From the NCBI GenBank assembly GCA_017410145.1, contig JAFQRJ010000015.1:121950-185949 (forward strand): DNA of 64,000 nucleotides. Reading direction: 5' to 3'. The position numbers were made by a program, and so were the translations under genes. Under the pieces are notes generated by a model. The model searched no databases, was not told where the DNA came from, and was given only the letters and a program-made list of their open reading frames with translations. The stretch's first letter is position 1; every line of letters begins with the position of its first letter. Origin of the DNA: Tyzzerella sp. Lineage in GTDB: Bacteria; Bacillota; Clostridia; Lachnospirales; Lachnospiraceae. Below, piece after piece: positions 26,570-35,900 of this stretch.

Positions 26570-28990
26570 ATGAACAGAATTGATTTGTGTGGCACATGGA
26601 ATTTCTATGACGAAGAGGGAAATTGTCATCAAGGAACGGTCCCAGGCTGCGTACACACAGATTTATTTTCTATGAGTGACATGTTTTGGGAAAAGAATTC
26701 GAAAGAATGTCAGTTTATAGAAATGCAGGACTGGACATATATGAAAGAATTCCAAATCGATGGAATTAGAGAAAACATGGAATTGGTCTTTGAAGGATTA
26801 GATACTTATTGCGATATTTATTTGAATGATATGAAAATTGGTTCTACTGAAAATATGTTTATACCACATACATTCTCGGTGGATGGCATCTTAAGGGAAG
26901 GAGACAATACACTGAAGGTGTGCTTTTTTTCTCCTATAAAAGCTGTGGAAGGAAAAGAGGCCCTTCCAGGGAATTTCACTACAGAACGTTTACATTCCAG
27001 GAGAATGCAATGTACATATGGTTGGGACTGGGTAGAACGGTTTGTAACTTGCGGAATATATAGACCGGTATATATTGTTTGTCATGAAAAAATGGAACTG
27101 GAACACGTATATGTATTTACCGACAACATTGATGAGTATAGTGCGCAGATAAAAATAACGGAGCATTTTAGAGGTTTTGAAACGGGTGCATTGGTAAAAA
27201 CAGAATTGATTAACCCAGAGGGAGAAGTCATTTACTGCAGCGAAACATGGTGTCAGGAAGAGGAAAGTGTTCTGTATTGTGACGTGGAAAATCCTAGACT
27301 TTGGTTTCCACACACCTATGGGGAACAGCCAATCTATACGTTAAGAATTACAGTTGGAGAGCAAGTGACCCACCAAAAATTTGGTATTCGAACGGTCAAG
27401 ATTTTGCAGTTGAAAGATAAGGATGAAAACATTATCAAACAATGCAAAGATTTGCAGCAGACAGCAAGTGGAGAAGCTTGGGATAAAAACGAAGAATATA
27501 CAGGATTTATTCTCCTTATCAATGGTGTTAGAATTTTCTGCACCGGTGCGAACTGGGTACCATGTGAACCATTTCCTTCTGCAGAAACAGAAGAAAAGAT
27601 GACAAAGAATCTGGAAATGGGCGTCCAGATGGGTATTAACATGCTTCGTGTCTGGGGTGGTGGCTTGTTTGAAAAGCAGCATCTTTATGATGAATGTGAC
27701 CGGCTTGGAATCTTAGTGACGCAAGACTTTTTAATGGCATGTGGAACATATCCGGAAACAGATGAAACTTTCCAAGAGCACTTACGAAAGGAAGCAGAGT
27801 TTGCAGCTATTTATCTTCGTAATCATCCAAGTTTGGTTTGGTGGACTGGCGATAACGAAAATGCTGTGTCCGGAGATGACACACAAGAAAATTACTGTGG
27901 AAGGCTTTCGGCACGCAAAGTGATTGCGCCTGTCCTTGAGAAATTAGATTACAATCGAAGGTTTTTGTTTTCATCTCCATATGGCGGAAATCCTTATTCG
28001 TCAAAAACAGCAGGAACAACCCACAACACAAACTTTCTTTGGTATATGTTTCAGTATTTTGCAAAAGAAGATTTGTCCGACTACCGAGAGTATTGGAAAG
28101 AGCATCTTGCACGTTTTATTGCAGAAGAACCGATTATGGGTGCAGTTTGCAAATGTTCCTTAGATGAATTTGTGTCTCCGGAAAATCAAAGTGACTATGA
28201 TATGTGGATACACCATTCACAAGGAAATCCTGGTCTTCCAAGAGAACTCTTTGATTATATGGATGATTTTACAAAGGGACTCTTTGGAGAATCTCAAGAT
28301 TTTGAAGACCATTATTTTAAAATGCGTTATCTACAATATGAGTGGGTTCGCTTCACAATGGGATATGCGCGAAGCAATCTCTGGTTTAATAGCGGAGTTG
28401 TGTATTGGATGTTTAATGATTGCTGGCCTGCATTTATGGGATGGGCTCTTGTGGACTATTATTTAAGACCAAAAGCAGGCTACTATGCAATGAAACATTA
28501 TGCAAAGCCAGTGGCAATCTATATTGAGAAAAATAGCACGGGATATCAGCTACATGTATCAAATATTGTGCCACAGTCAAACAAATGCACTGTGGAAGTG
28601 TTCGTGTTAAATCTGGTAACAGGCAAACGGGAAAAGATTCTGGAAGAAGAAATCACGGTATGTGAAGAAAGTGTTGCTAGAGACTTCAATCTGACATTGG
28701 GTGAGAATGAAATTTTAATAGCGGAGGCAAAGACGACGGATGGAGTACTACGTAATTGGTATCGCGAGGGTTCACCAAAGTTGGCAAAGACGTGTGATTT
28801 AAAATATCAGGTTGTAGACAATGGAGTAGAAGTATGGTCGGATACTTATACTCACGTTGTAGAAATCGAAAGAGCAGAAAAGATTAGTGATAACTATTTC
28901 TGTCTGCTTCCAGGAGAAAGAAGAACAATTACATTTGATAAAGTAATGGAAAAAGAAGTTGTGGTTAATGGATATACTTTTCTGATATAA
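26570..28990 (+). CDS. Beta-mannosidase, GH2 family
   Basis: The 806-residue product has the GH2 layout: jelly-roll sugar-binding domain (CGTWNFYDEEG, then VPGCVHTDLF), Ig-like domain, and a barrel with NWVPCEPFPS, MLRVWGGGLFE and WWTGDNEN, where Glu430 is the expected acid/base. The nucleophile region is RFIAEEPIMG near residue 519. C-terminal beta domains follow. WGGG and VPGCVHTD favour beta-mannosidase over beta-galactosidase. There is no signal peptide. ATG 26570 is preferred over 26564 because of spacing from AAGAGAGG. It diverges from the alpha-mannosidase operon; together they could remove alpha- and beta-linked mannose of an N-glycan core or mannan fragment. Confidence 0.93.
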   Translation: MNRIDLCGTWNFYDEEGNCHQGTVPGCVHTDLFSMSDMFWEKNSKECQFIEMQDWTYMKEFQIDGIRENMELVFEGLDTYCDIYLNDMKIGSTENMFIPHTFSVDGILREGDNTLKVCFFSPIKAVEGKEALPGNFTTERLHSRRMQCTYGWDWVERFVTCGIYRPVYIVCHEKMELEHVYVFTDNIDEYSAQIKITEHFRGFETGALVKTELINPEGEVIYCSETWCQEEESVLYCDVENPRLWFPHTYGEQPIYTLRITVGEQVTHQKFGIRTVKILQLKDKDENIIKQCKDLQQTASGEAWDKNEEYTGFILLINGVRIFCTGANWVPCEPFPSAETEEKMTKNLEMGVQMGINMLRVWGGGLFEKQHLYDECDRLGILVTQDFLMACGTYPETDETFQEHLRKEAEFAAIYLRNHPSLVWWTGDNENAVSGDDTQENYCGRLSARKVIAPVLEKLDYNRRFLFSSPYGGNPYSSKTAGTTHNTNFLWYMFQYFAKEDLSDYREYWKEHLARFIAEEPIMGAVCKCSLDEFVSPENQSDYDMWIHHSQGNPGLPRELFDYMDDFTKGLFGESQDFEDHYFKMRYLQYEWVRFTMGYARSNLWFNSGVVYWMFNDCWPAFMGWALVDYYLRPKAGYYAMKHYAKPVAIYIEKNSTGYQLHVSNIVPQSNKCTVEVFVLNLVTGKREKILEEEITVCEESVARDFNLTLGENEILIAEAKTTDGVLRNWYREGSPKLAKTCDLKYQVVDNGVEVWSDTYTHVVEIERAEKISDNYFCLLPGERRTITFDKVMEKEVVVNGYTFLI

Positions 28991-28994
28991 AAAA

Positions 28995-29786
28995 TTAGCG
29001 CATTTTATTGCGATATTTTAGTGGTGTCATTCCTTCGTATTCTTTAAAAACGCGATTAAATGTACGTAACGATTCATAGCCACATTCCAATGCAATATCC
29101 AAAACGGACGTATTTGTGGTTTCCAGAAGTTCCTTTGCATAGGCGATGCGCATGAAGTTGACGTACTTCACAAAGTTTATCTTTATAGAAGAAGAGAATA
29201 ATCTGGATACATCAAATCGACTGATGCCTAGTGCATCAGCAGCAGTATCTAGAGAAATATTTTCCTTAAAGTGTTCCGTAACATAAGTAACGGCTCTTAC
29301 TGAGAGATTAGATTTGAATTTCTCAGTGTTTGGTTTTAAATGAAATAACGGAAGTGTTCTTGCAAGTATTAGTGAAATAATCGCTTTAATCAGTGCTGAT
29401 TTTTCATCACAATCATTTAAGGATACGAGTTCATTCATAAGTACAGAAATATCATCCGGCAAATCCGAAGATTTAATCACAGGATTTGCCGGATGTTTTT
29501 GTAATAAAGTATTTTTGAAATCATCATAAATGTCATGTCTGCTAATTGCGAGTGTATAATCTACAGTTGAAGTGATGGCGCTATATCCATGTATGGTGTA
29601 TGGAAAAATAATCGCAAAATCGCCTTCTGACAGCACAAAAGAGCAATCCGGATATTCAATCCGAAGCATTCCTTCGTTGATATAGATAAATTCAGCCGGA
29701 ATGTGCATGTGTAAAGGGAAATCAAAATTTTCACATTCACGTCTGGATTGCAAAATAGATGCTTTGTGTTCAAAAAAAGGTAGCAT
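28995..29786 (-). CDS. AraC-family transcriptional regulator
   Basis: The 263-residue product has an N-terminal cupin-like sensor domain (FPLHMHIPAEFIYINEG, HxxxE pattern) and a C-terminal pair of helix-turn-helix units: ISLDTAADALGISRFDVSRLF and SVLDIALECGYESLRTFNRVF, ending with GMTPLKYR. This is the usual build of sugar-responsive AraC activators. AAGGAA lies 8 bp before the start. It is convergent with the GH2 gene (4 bp apart) and divergent from xylA, so likely targets are xylAB or the mannosidase genes. The ligand is unknown. Confidence 0.93.
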   Translation of the reverse strand: MLPFFEHKASILQSRRECENFDFPLHMHIPAEFIYINEGMLRIEYPDCSFVLSEGDFAIIFPYTIHGYSAITSTVDYTLAISRHDIYDDFKNTLLQKHPANPVIKSSDLPDDISVLMNELVSLNDCDEKSALIKAIISLILARTLPLFHLKPNTEKFKSNLSVRAVTYVTEHFKENISLDTAADALGISRFDVSRLFSSSIKINFVKYVNFMRIAYAKELLETTNTSVLDIALECGYESLRTFNRVFKEYEGMTPLKYRNKMR

Positions 29787-29906
29787 TTTCAGGTTCCTTT
29801 CTGCAAGAATTGTCTAGTTTTTATCATTATATGTCGAGAAAATCGGATTGTCAAATGATATGCTTTTTATAATCGATAAATTAGATTGAAATGGAGGAAA
29901 AACTAT

Positions 29907-31217
29907 ATGGAATACTTTAAAAACATTGGGAAAATTAAATATGAAGGAAAGCAATCAGACAATCCGTTTGCTTTCAAGTTCTACAATCCTGACGAAGTTG
30001 TTGCGGGAAAAACAATGCGTGAGCAATTGAAGTTCGCAATGTCTTATTGGCATACCATGTGTGCAGAAGGTTCAGACATGTTTGGAGTCGGAACAATGTC
30101 TAAAAACTATGGTGCTACAAATGAAATGGATATTGCAAAAAACAAAGCACATGCGGCATTTGAACTCATGGACAAATTAGACATTGACTATTATTGCTTC
30201 CATGACAGAGATATCGCACCAGAGGGTGCAAGCCTAGCGGAGAGCAATGCAAGATTAGATGAAATTACAGCAATATTAAAGGGCTTAATGAAACAAAGCG
30301 GAAAGAAGCTTCTTTGGGGTACAGCAAACTGCTTTGGCAACAAGAGATATATGCACGGCGCAGGGACAGCCCCAAATGCAGATGTGTTTGCATTTGCAGC
30401 AGCACAGATTAAAAAGGCTGTTGAAATTACAACGGAGCTTGGCGGAGACGGTTATGTGTTCTGGGGTGGAAGAGAAGGTTATGAAACACTTCTGAATACC
30501 AATATGGCATTGGAACAGGATAACATGGCGCGCCTTATGCGTATGACCGTTGATTATGCACGTTCTATCGGTTTCACAGGAGACTTTTATATCGAACCAA
30601 AACCGAAGGAGCCAACCAAGCATCAATACGATTTCGATACAGCAACAGTGCTTGCGTTCTTAAGAAAATATGACTTGAATAAAGACTTTAAGATGAATAT
30701 CGAAGCAAACCATGCAACCCTTGCGATGCACACGTTCCAACATGAACTTCGTGTTGCAAGAGATAACGGTGTGTTTGGTTCTATCGACGCCAACCAAGGT
30801 GATATGTGTCTGGGATGGGATACAGACCAATTTCCGACAAACGTGTACGATACAGCACTTTGCATGTATGAAGTCTTAAAAGCAGGTGGATTTACAAAAG
30901 GTGGTCTTAACTTTGATGCGAAGACACGTCGTGGTTCTAATACTTCTGAGGATATCTTCTTGGCATACATTGCAGGTATGGATGCATTTGCGTTAGGACT
31001 TCGCATTGCAGATAAGATGATTACAGATGGAAGAATCGACAAATTTGTGGCAGAGAGATATGCAAGTTATCAAAGCGGAATCGGAAAGAAAATCGTGGAT
31101 GGCACAGCAACGATGACTGAATTGGAGGCCTATGCTTTAAATATGGGTGATGTTACAACGAACATCAGTGGAAAACAAGAATATCTTGAAAGTGTTTTGA
31201 ATTCAATTATGTTTTAG
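29907..31217 (+). CDS. xylA: Xylose isomerase
   Basis: The 436-residue enzyme converts D-xylose to D-xylulose. Family motifs are clear: [13 protein letters not shown] (catalytic His and Asp), [27 protein letters not shown] (metal and catalytic Lys region), [17 protein letters not shown] and [19 protein letters not shown]. The length is that of class II isomerases. GGAGGAAAAACTAT precedes ATG 29907; the frame from TTG 29886 starts before the ribosome site. A TATAAT at 29868-29873 is a possible -10 but has no well-spaced -35, which would suit activator control. xylB follows 12 bp downstream. Confidence 0.97.
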   Translation: MEYFKNIGKIKYEGKQSDNPFAFKFYNPDEVVAGKTMREQLKFAMSYWHTMCAEGSDMFGVGTMSKNYGATNEMDIAKNKAHAAFELMDKLDIDYYCFHDRDIAPEGASLAESNARLDEITAILKGLMKQSGKKLLWGTANCFGNKRYMHGAGTAPNADVFAFAAAQIKKAVEITTELGGDGYVFWGGREGYETLLNTNMALEQDNMARLMRMTVDYARSIGFTGDFYIEPKPKEPTKHQYDFDTATVLAFLRKYDLNKDFKMNIEANHATLAMHTFQHELRVARDNGVFGSIDANQGDMCLGWDTDQFPTNVYDTALCMYEVLKAGGFTKGGLNFDAKTRRGSNTSEDIFLAYIAGMDAFALGLRIADKMITDGRIDKFVAERYASYQSGIGKKIVDGTATMTELEAYALNMGDVTTNISGKQEYLESVLNSIMF

Positions 31218-31229
31218 GAGGATTTACAT

Positions 31230-32753
31230 ATGAAATATGTAATCGGAATTGATTTAGGGACTTCTGGTACAAAGACGGTGTTGTTTGACCAATTGGGAAA
31301 TACAATTGCTTTGCACATGGTGGAATACCCAATGTATCAGCCACAGAATGGCTGGGCAGAGCAGGACCCTGTAGATTGGTGGAATGCCACTGTGACAACT
31401 GTAAAAGCAGTTGTTACAGAGAGTGGTGTTTCAAACACAGATATTGTTGGCATTGGTATCTCTGGACAGATGCATGGGCTTGTGATGTTAGATGAAAAAA
31501 ATCAGATTATCCGTAATTCCATTATCTGGTGCGATCAGCGTACTGCAGAGGAATGTGAGGATATTGAACGATTAGTTGGAAGAGAAAGATTAATTCAAAT
31601 TACAGCCAATCCGGCACTTACCGGTTTTACAGCTTCTAAAATTATGTGGGTGAAGAAGCATGAGCCGGAGAACTATGCAAAGTGCAGACACATTTTATTA
31701 CCAAAGGATTATGTCAGATTTATGCTGACAGGTGAGTATGCTACAGAAGTTTCAGATGCTTCTGGTATGCAGCTTTTGGATGTGGGCAAACGCTGCTGGT
31801 CAGATGAAGTCCTAGAGAAGTTAGAGATAGACAGAACAATGCTTGGTAAGGTTTACGAATCACCGGAAATCACAGGATATGTGACTGAGGAGATTGCTGC
31901 GTTAACCGGTCTTGCAAAAGGTACACCGGTTGTGGGCGGCGCAGGCGATAATGCGGCTGCAGCGGTGGGAACTGGAACAGTGGTTGACGGTTCGGCATTT
32001 ACAACCATTGGAACGTCCGGAGTAGTGTATGCACATACAAAGGAAATGGCAATCGACTCGCAAGGACGCGTACACACTTTTTGCTGTGCAGTTCCAGGCG
32101 AGTGGCATGTGATGGGCGTGACTCAAGCTGCCGGGTTGTCATTAAAATGGTTCAGAGATAATTTTTGTCAAGATATTATTGCAGAGGCAAAGCAAAAAGG
32201 TGTAGATCCTTATGACATTACCAATGTGATGGCGGAACAATCAGGTATTTCCGCAAGACGACTGATGTTCTTACCGTATTTAATGGGAGAGCGTACGCCA
32301 CATCTTGACCCAAATGCAAGAGGTGCTTTTATCGGTCTGTCAGCTATTCATGAACGTGGCGATATGATACGTGCCATTATGGAAGGTGTCACATACTCAT
32401 TGAAAGATTGCCTTTCAGTCTTAGAAGAGATGGGTGTGAAACCAGATAACATGTTAGCATGTGGCGGTGGCGCAAGAAGCGAACTGTGGAGACAGATGAT
32501 GGCAGATGTTTATGGTATGAATGTGTCAACCGTGGATTCAAAAGAAGGACCAGCACTTGGAGTCGCAATTCTGGCAATGGTGGGTGCAGGATTGTATGAG
32601 AGCGTTGAAGAAGCTTGCCAGAAGGTGATTCGAGTGAATGATACTACGACACTGGATGTTGAACGAGCAGCACAATATGCAAAAGTATACGATATATATA
32701 AAGATTTATATCAGCATTTGAAAGAGCAATATCAATTATTGGCAAGGCTGTAG
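31230..32753 (+). CDS. xylB: Xylulokinase
   Basis: The 507-residue FGGY-family kinase phosphorylates D-xylulose for the pentose phosphate pathway. Visible motifs are the ATP site YVIGIDLGTSGTKTVLFD, the substrate region GISGQMHGLVMLDE, GGAGDNAAAAVGTG, FTTIGTSGVV and LACGGGARSELWRQMMADV near the end. AGGAGG lies 10 bp before ATG 31230. With xylA it makes a two-gene operon for xylose use. No transporter or xylosidase gene is directly attached, so xylose is probably freed by enzymes encoded elsewhere or by a neighbour of unknown function. Confidence 0.97.
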   Translation: MKYVIGIDLGTSGTKTVLFDQLGNTIALHMVEYPMYQPQNGWAEQDPVDWWNATVTTVKAVVTESGVSNTDIVGIGISGQMHGLVMLDEKNQIIRNSIIWCDQRTAEECEDIERLVGRERLIQITANPALTGFTASKIMWVKKHEPENYAKCRHILLPKDYVRFMLTGEYATEVSDASGMQLLDVGKRCWSDEVLEKLEIDRTMLGKVYESPEITGYVTEEIAALTGLAKGTPVVGGAGDNAAAAVGTGTVVDGSAFTTIGTSGVVYAHTKEMAIDSQGRVHTFCCAVPGEWHVMGVTQAAGLSLKWFRDNFCQDIIAEAKQKGVDPYDITNVMAEQSGISARRLMFLPYLMGERTPHLDPNARGAFIGLSAIHERGDMIRAIMEGVTYSLKDCLSVLEEMGVKPDNMLACGGGARSELWRQMMADVYGMNVSTVDSKEGPALGVAILAMVGAGLYESVEEACQKVIRVNDTTTLDVERAAQYAKVYDIYKDLYQHLKEQYQLLARL

Positions 32754-32823
32754 CTTACAATGAAACAAAGAATCTGCCAAATGTGCAATATAATTTCATT
32801 TATATTTCAGTTGTCAATTTGAA

Positions 32824-32882
32824 ATTTTTATACAATTTATTAGGATTTTCAAGCAATACATTTAAGTAGGCGATTTGATAAC
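32824..32882 (+). promoter_or_regulatory. AraC-type 21-bp repeat promoter, copy 2 (1937-residue protein)
   Basis: First half site ATTTTTATACAATTTATTAG (32824), second ATTTTCAAGCAATACATTTA (32845). The CAAT cores at 32833 and 32854 are exactly 21 bp apart. GATAAC (32877-32882) lies 23 bp after the second core and 41 bp before the start codon. No normal -35 exists; the second half site occupies that place. Confidence 0.8.
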
Positions 32883-32922
32883 ATTTAGAATATACAAAAT
32901 TATCGAGAAGGAGAGGATAATT

Positions 32923-35900
32923 ATGAAAAACAGAAAGTGGTTAAAAGTTTTTGTTTCGATCTTATGCATGCTGGCATTGCTGATTAGCAATCTCAGTCCT
33001 TTGTCTTGGGGCGGAAAATCCATTGACAAGGTGCAGGCAGCGGATTGGGATGGATTAACTGAACTTACATGGTCAGACTTTGGTATTGCTTGTGGAAGTG
33101 CATCAAATGATAAAAAAACGCTTTCATCAGGAAAAGATATCAATAACAGTTTGTTCAATGGAGATATTACTATGGCGGCAGGATCAGATATTCGATATCT
33201 TGGTAACGCAGATTATACAGGGCTGATTATTGCTGTAACAGATGCAGGCGCATTGAAGATGTCAACTGCTGGTGGATGGGCAAATTATCTTGGCTATGGA
33301 CTAGAATTCACGGCAGACACATTTGGACTGACAACCTTTGCAAATACTAAATTTAATCTCAAGATTGCAGTTACAGAATACACTACCAAATCTGCAACAT
33401 TTAGTGTTTATGTAAATGATCAGATAGTAGGAGAGCCTTTTTCCTATACAGCAGATAGTGCTATGGGAACCTATTTATCATTATATACAGGAACCATTGT
33501 ACCGGAGTATGTATTGCACGAACTTACATGGTCAGACTTTGGTATTGCTTGTGGAAGTGCATCAACTGATAAAAAAACGCTTTCATCAGGGAAAGATATC
33601 AATAACAGTTTGTTCAATGGTGATGTTACTATGGCGGCAGGCTCAGACATCCGATATCTTGGTAACGCAGATTACGCCGGGTTGATTATTGCTGTAACAG
33701 ATACTGGCACATTAAAGTTATCAACAGCTGCTACGTGGGCAGATTACCTTGGATATGGATTAGAGTTTTCAGCAGATACATTTGGACTTACAACCTTTGC
33801 AAACACCAAATTCAATCTCAAGATTGCAGTAACAGAATATACAACTTCATCTGCAAACGTTGAAGTATATGTCAATGACCAGATTGTAGGAGAGACATTT
33901 TCAATTGGTTCAGGTACTTTGGGGACTTATATGTCATTATACACGGGTACTATTGTACCAGAGTATGTGTTGCATGAACTTACATGGTCAGACTTTGGTA
34001 TTGCTTGTGGAAGTGCATCAAATGATAAAAAAATGCTTTCATCCGGAAAAGGTATAGATAACAGCTTGTTCAATGGAGATATTACTATGCAGGCGGGTTC
34101 TGATATCCGATATCTTGGTAACGCAGATTATACTGGGTTGATTATAGCTGTGACGGATGCTGGCGCATTGAAGTTATCAACAGCTGGTATGTGGGCAAAT
34201 TACCTTGGATATGGATTAGAGTTTTCAGCAGATACATTTGGACTTACAACCTTTGCAAACACCAAATTCAATCTCAAGATTGTAGTAACAGAATATACAA
34301 CTTCATCTGCAAACGTTGAGGTATATGTCAATGGCAAGATTGTGGGAGAGAAATTTACATTAGGTGAAGGAACCCTAGGGACTTATATGTCATTATATAC
34401 AGGCACTATTGTACCGGACAAAGCATCAGCTGAGACTGAATTACATGAACTCACATGGTCAGACTTTAATATTCCTTGTGGTGAGGTGTCAACTGCGAAA
34501 AATCAGCTTTCATCCGGAAAAGATATCAATAACAGCTTGTTCAATGGAGATATTACTATGCAGGCAGGTTCTGATATCCGATATCTAGGCAATGCAGATT
34601 ATACTGGGTTGATTATAGCTGTGACGGATGCTGGCGCATTGAAGTTATCAACAGCTGGTATGTGGTCAAATTATCTTGGAAACGGACTAGAGTTTTCAGC
34701 AGGTACATTTGGACTTGCAACTTTTGCCAACACTAAATTTAATCTCAAGATTGCTGTAACAGAGTATACAACTTCATCTGCAAAGGTTGAAGTATATGTC
34801 AATGACAAGATTGTGGGAGAGAAATTCACATTAGGTGAAGGTACCATGGGAACCTATATGTCATTGTATACAGGAATTGTTGAAGCAGATTATGTATTGC
34901 ATGAACTTACATGGTCAGATTTTGGTATTACTTGTGGAAGTGTATCAACTGAGAAAAAACAGCTTTCATCAGAAAAAGATATCAATAACAGTTTGTTCAA
35001 TGGTGATGTTACTATGGCGGCGGGTTCCGAGATTCGATATGCTGGAGCCGCAGATTTTACGGGACTTACTATTGGCGTTAATGCAAGTGGCAATTTAACA
35101 TTAGGAGCTGCTGCAATGTGGTCAGATGAACTTAATGGCACACAAGAATTTGCAGCAGCAACATTTAATATGGAAACATTTGCCAATACAAGATTTAATC
35201 TTAAAATAGCAGTGACAGAGTACACCACTCAATCTGCAAAGTTTAGAGTATGGGTAAATGATCAGTTAGTGAGAGAAATCTTTACAATTAGATGTACGGA
35301 TGCAAATTATCCGCTTGGAACTTATATGTCACTGTTTTCGGGAACAATTGAAGCAGACTATATATTGCATGAACTTACTTGGTCTGACTTTGGTATTCCT
35401 TGTAATGGACAGCAGACCAGTGTAAATGGTCAACTTGCTTCTGATAAAGAGATAAACAACAGTTTATTTGTTGGTGATGTAATTATGTCAGCTGATTCTG
35501 AAATTCGATATGCAGGAGCAGCAGATTTTACAGGACTTGTTATTGGTGTAAATGCTAGCGGTAATTTAACATTGGGAGCCGGTGGAATGTGGTCAAATGA
35601 ACTTGGTGGAACACAAGAATTTACAGCAGCAACGTTTAATATGGAAACATTCGCCAATACAAGATTTAATCTTAAGATAGCAACGACAGAATATTCCGAC
35701 CAATCAGCAAATTTTAGAGTGTGGGTAAATGGGCAGTTAGTGAGAGAAATCTTTACAATTAGATGTACGGATGCAAATTATCCGCTAGGAACCTATATGT
35801 CTTTGTTTAAAGGTAGCATCGACCCATCTTATACCAATGGTACATCTGTACCAATGGGACTTGCTGATTTGACATGGGAAGACTTTGGGTTCACATGTAT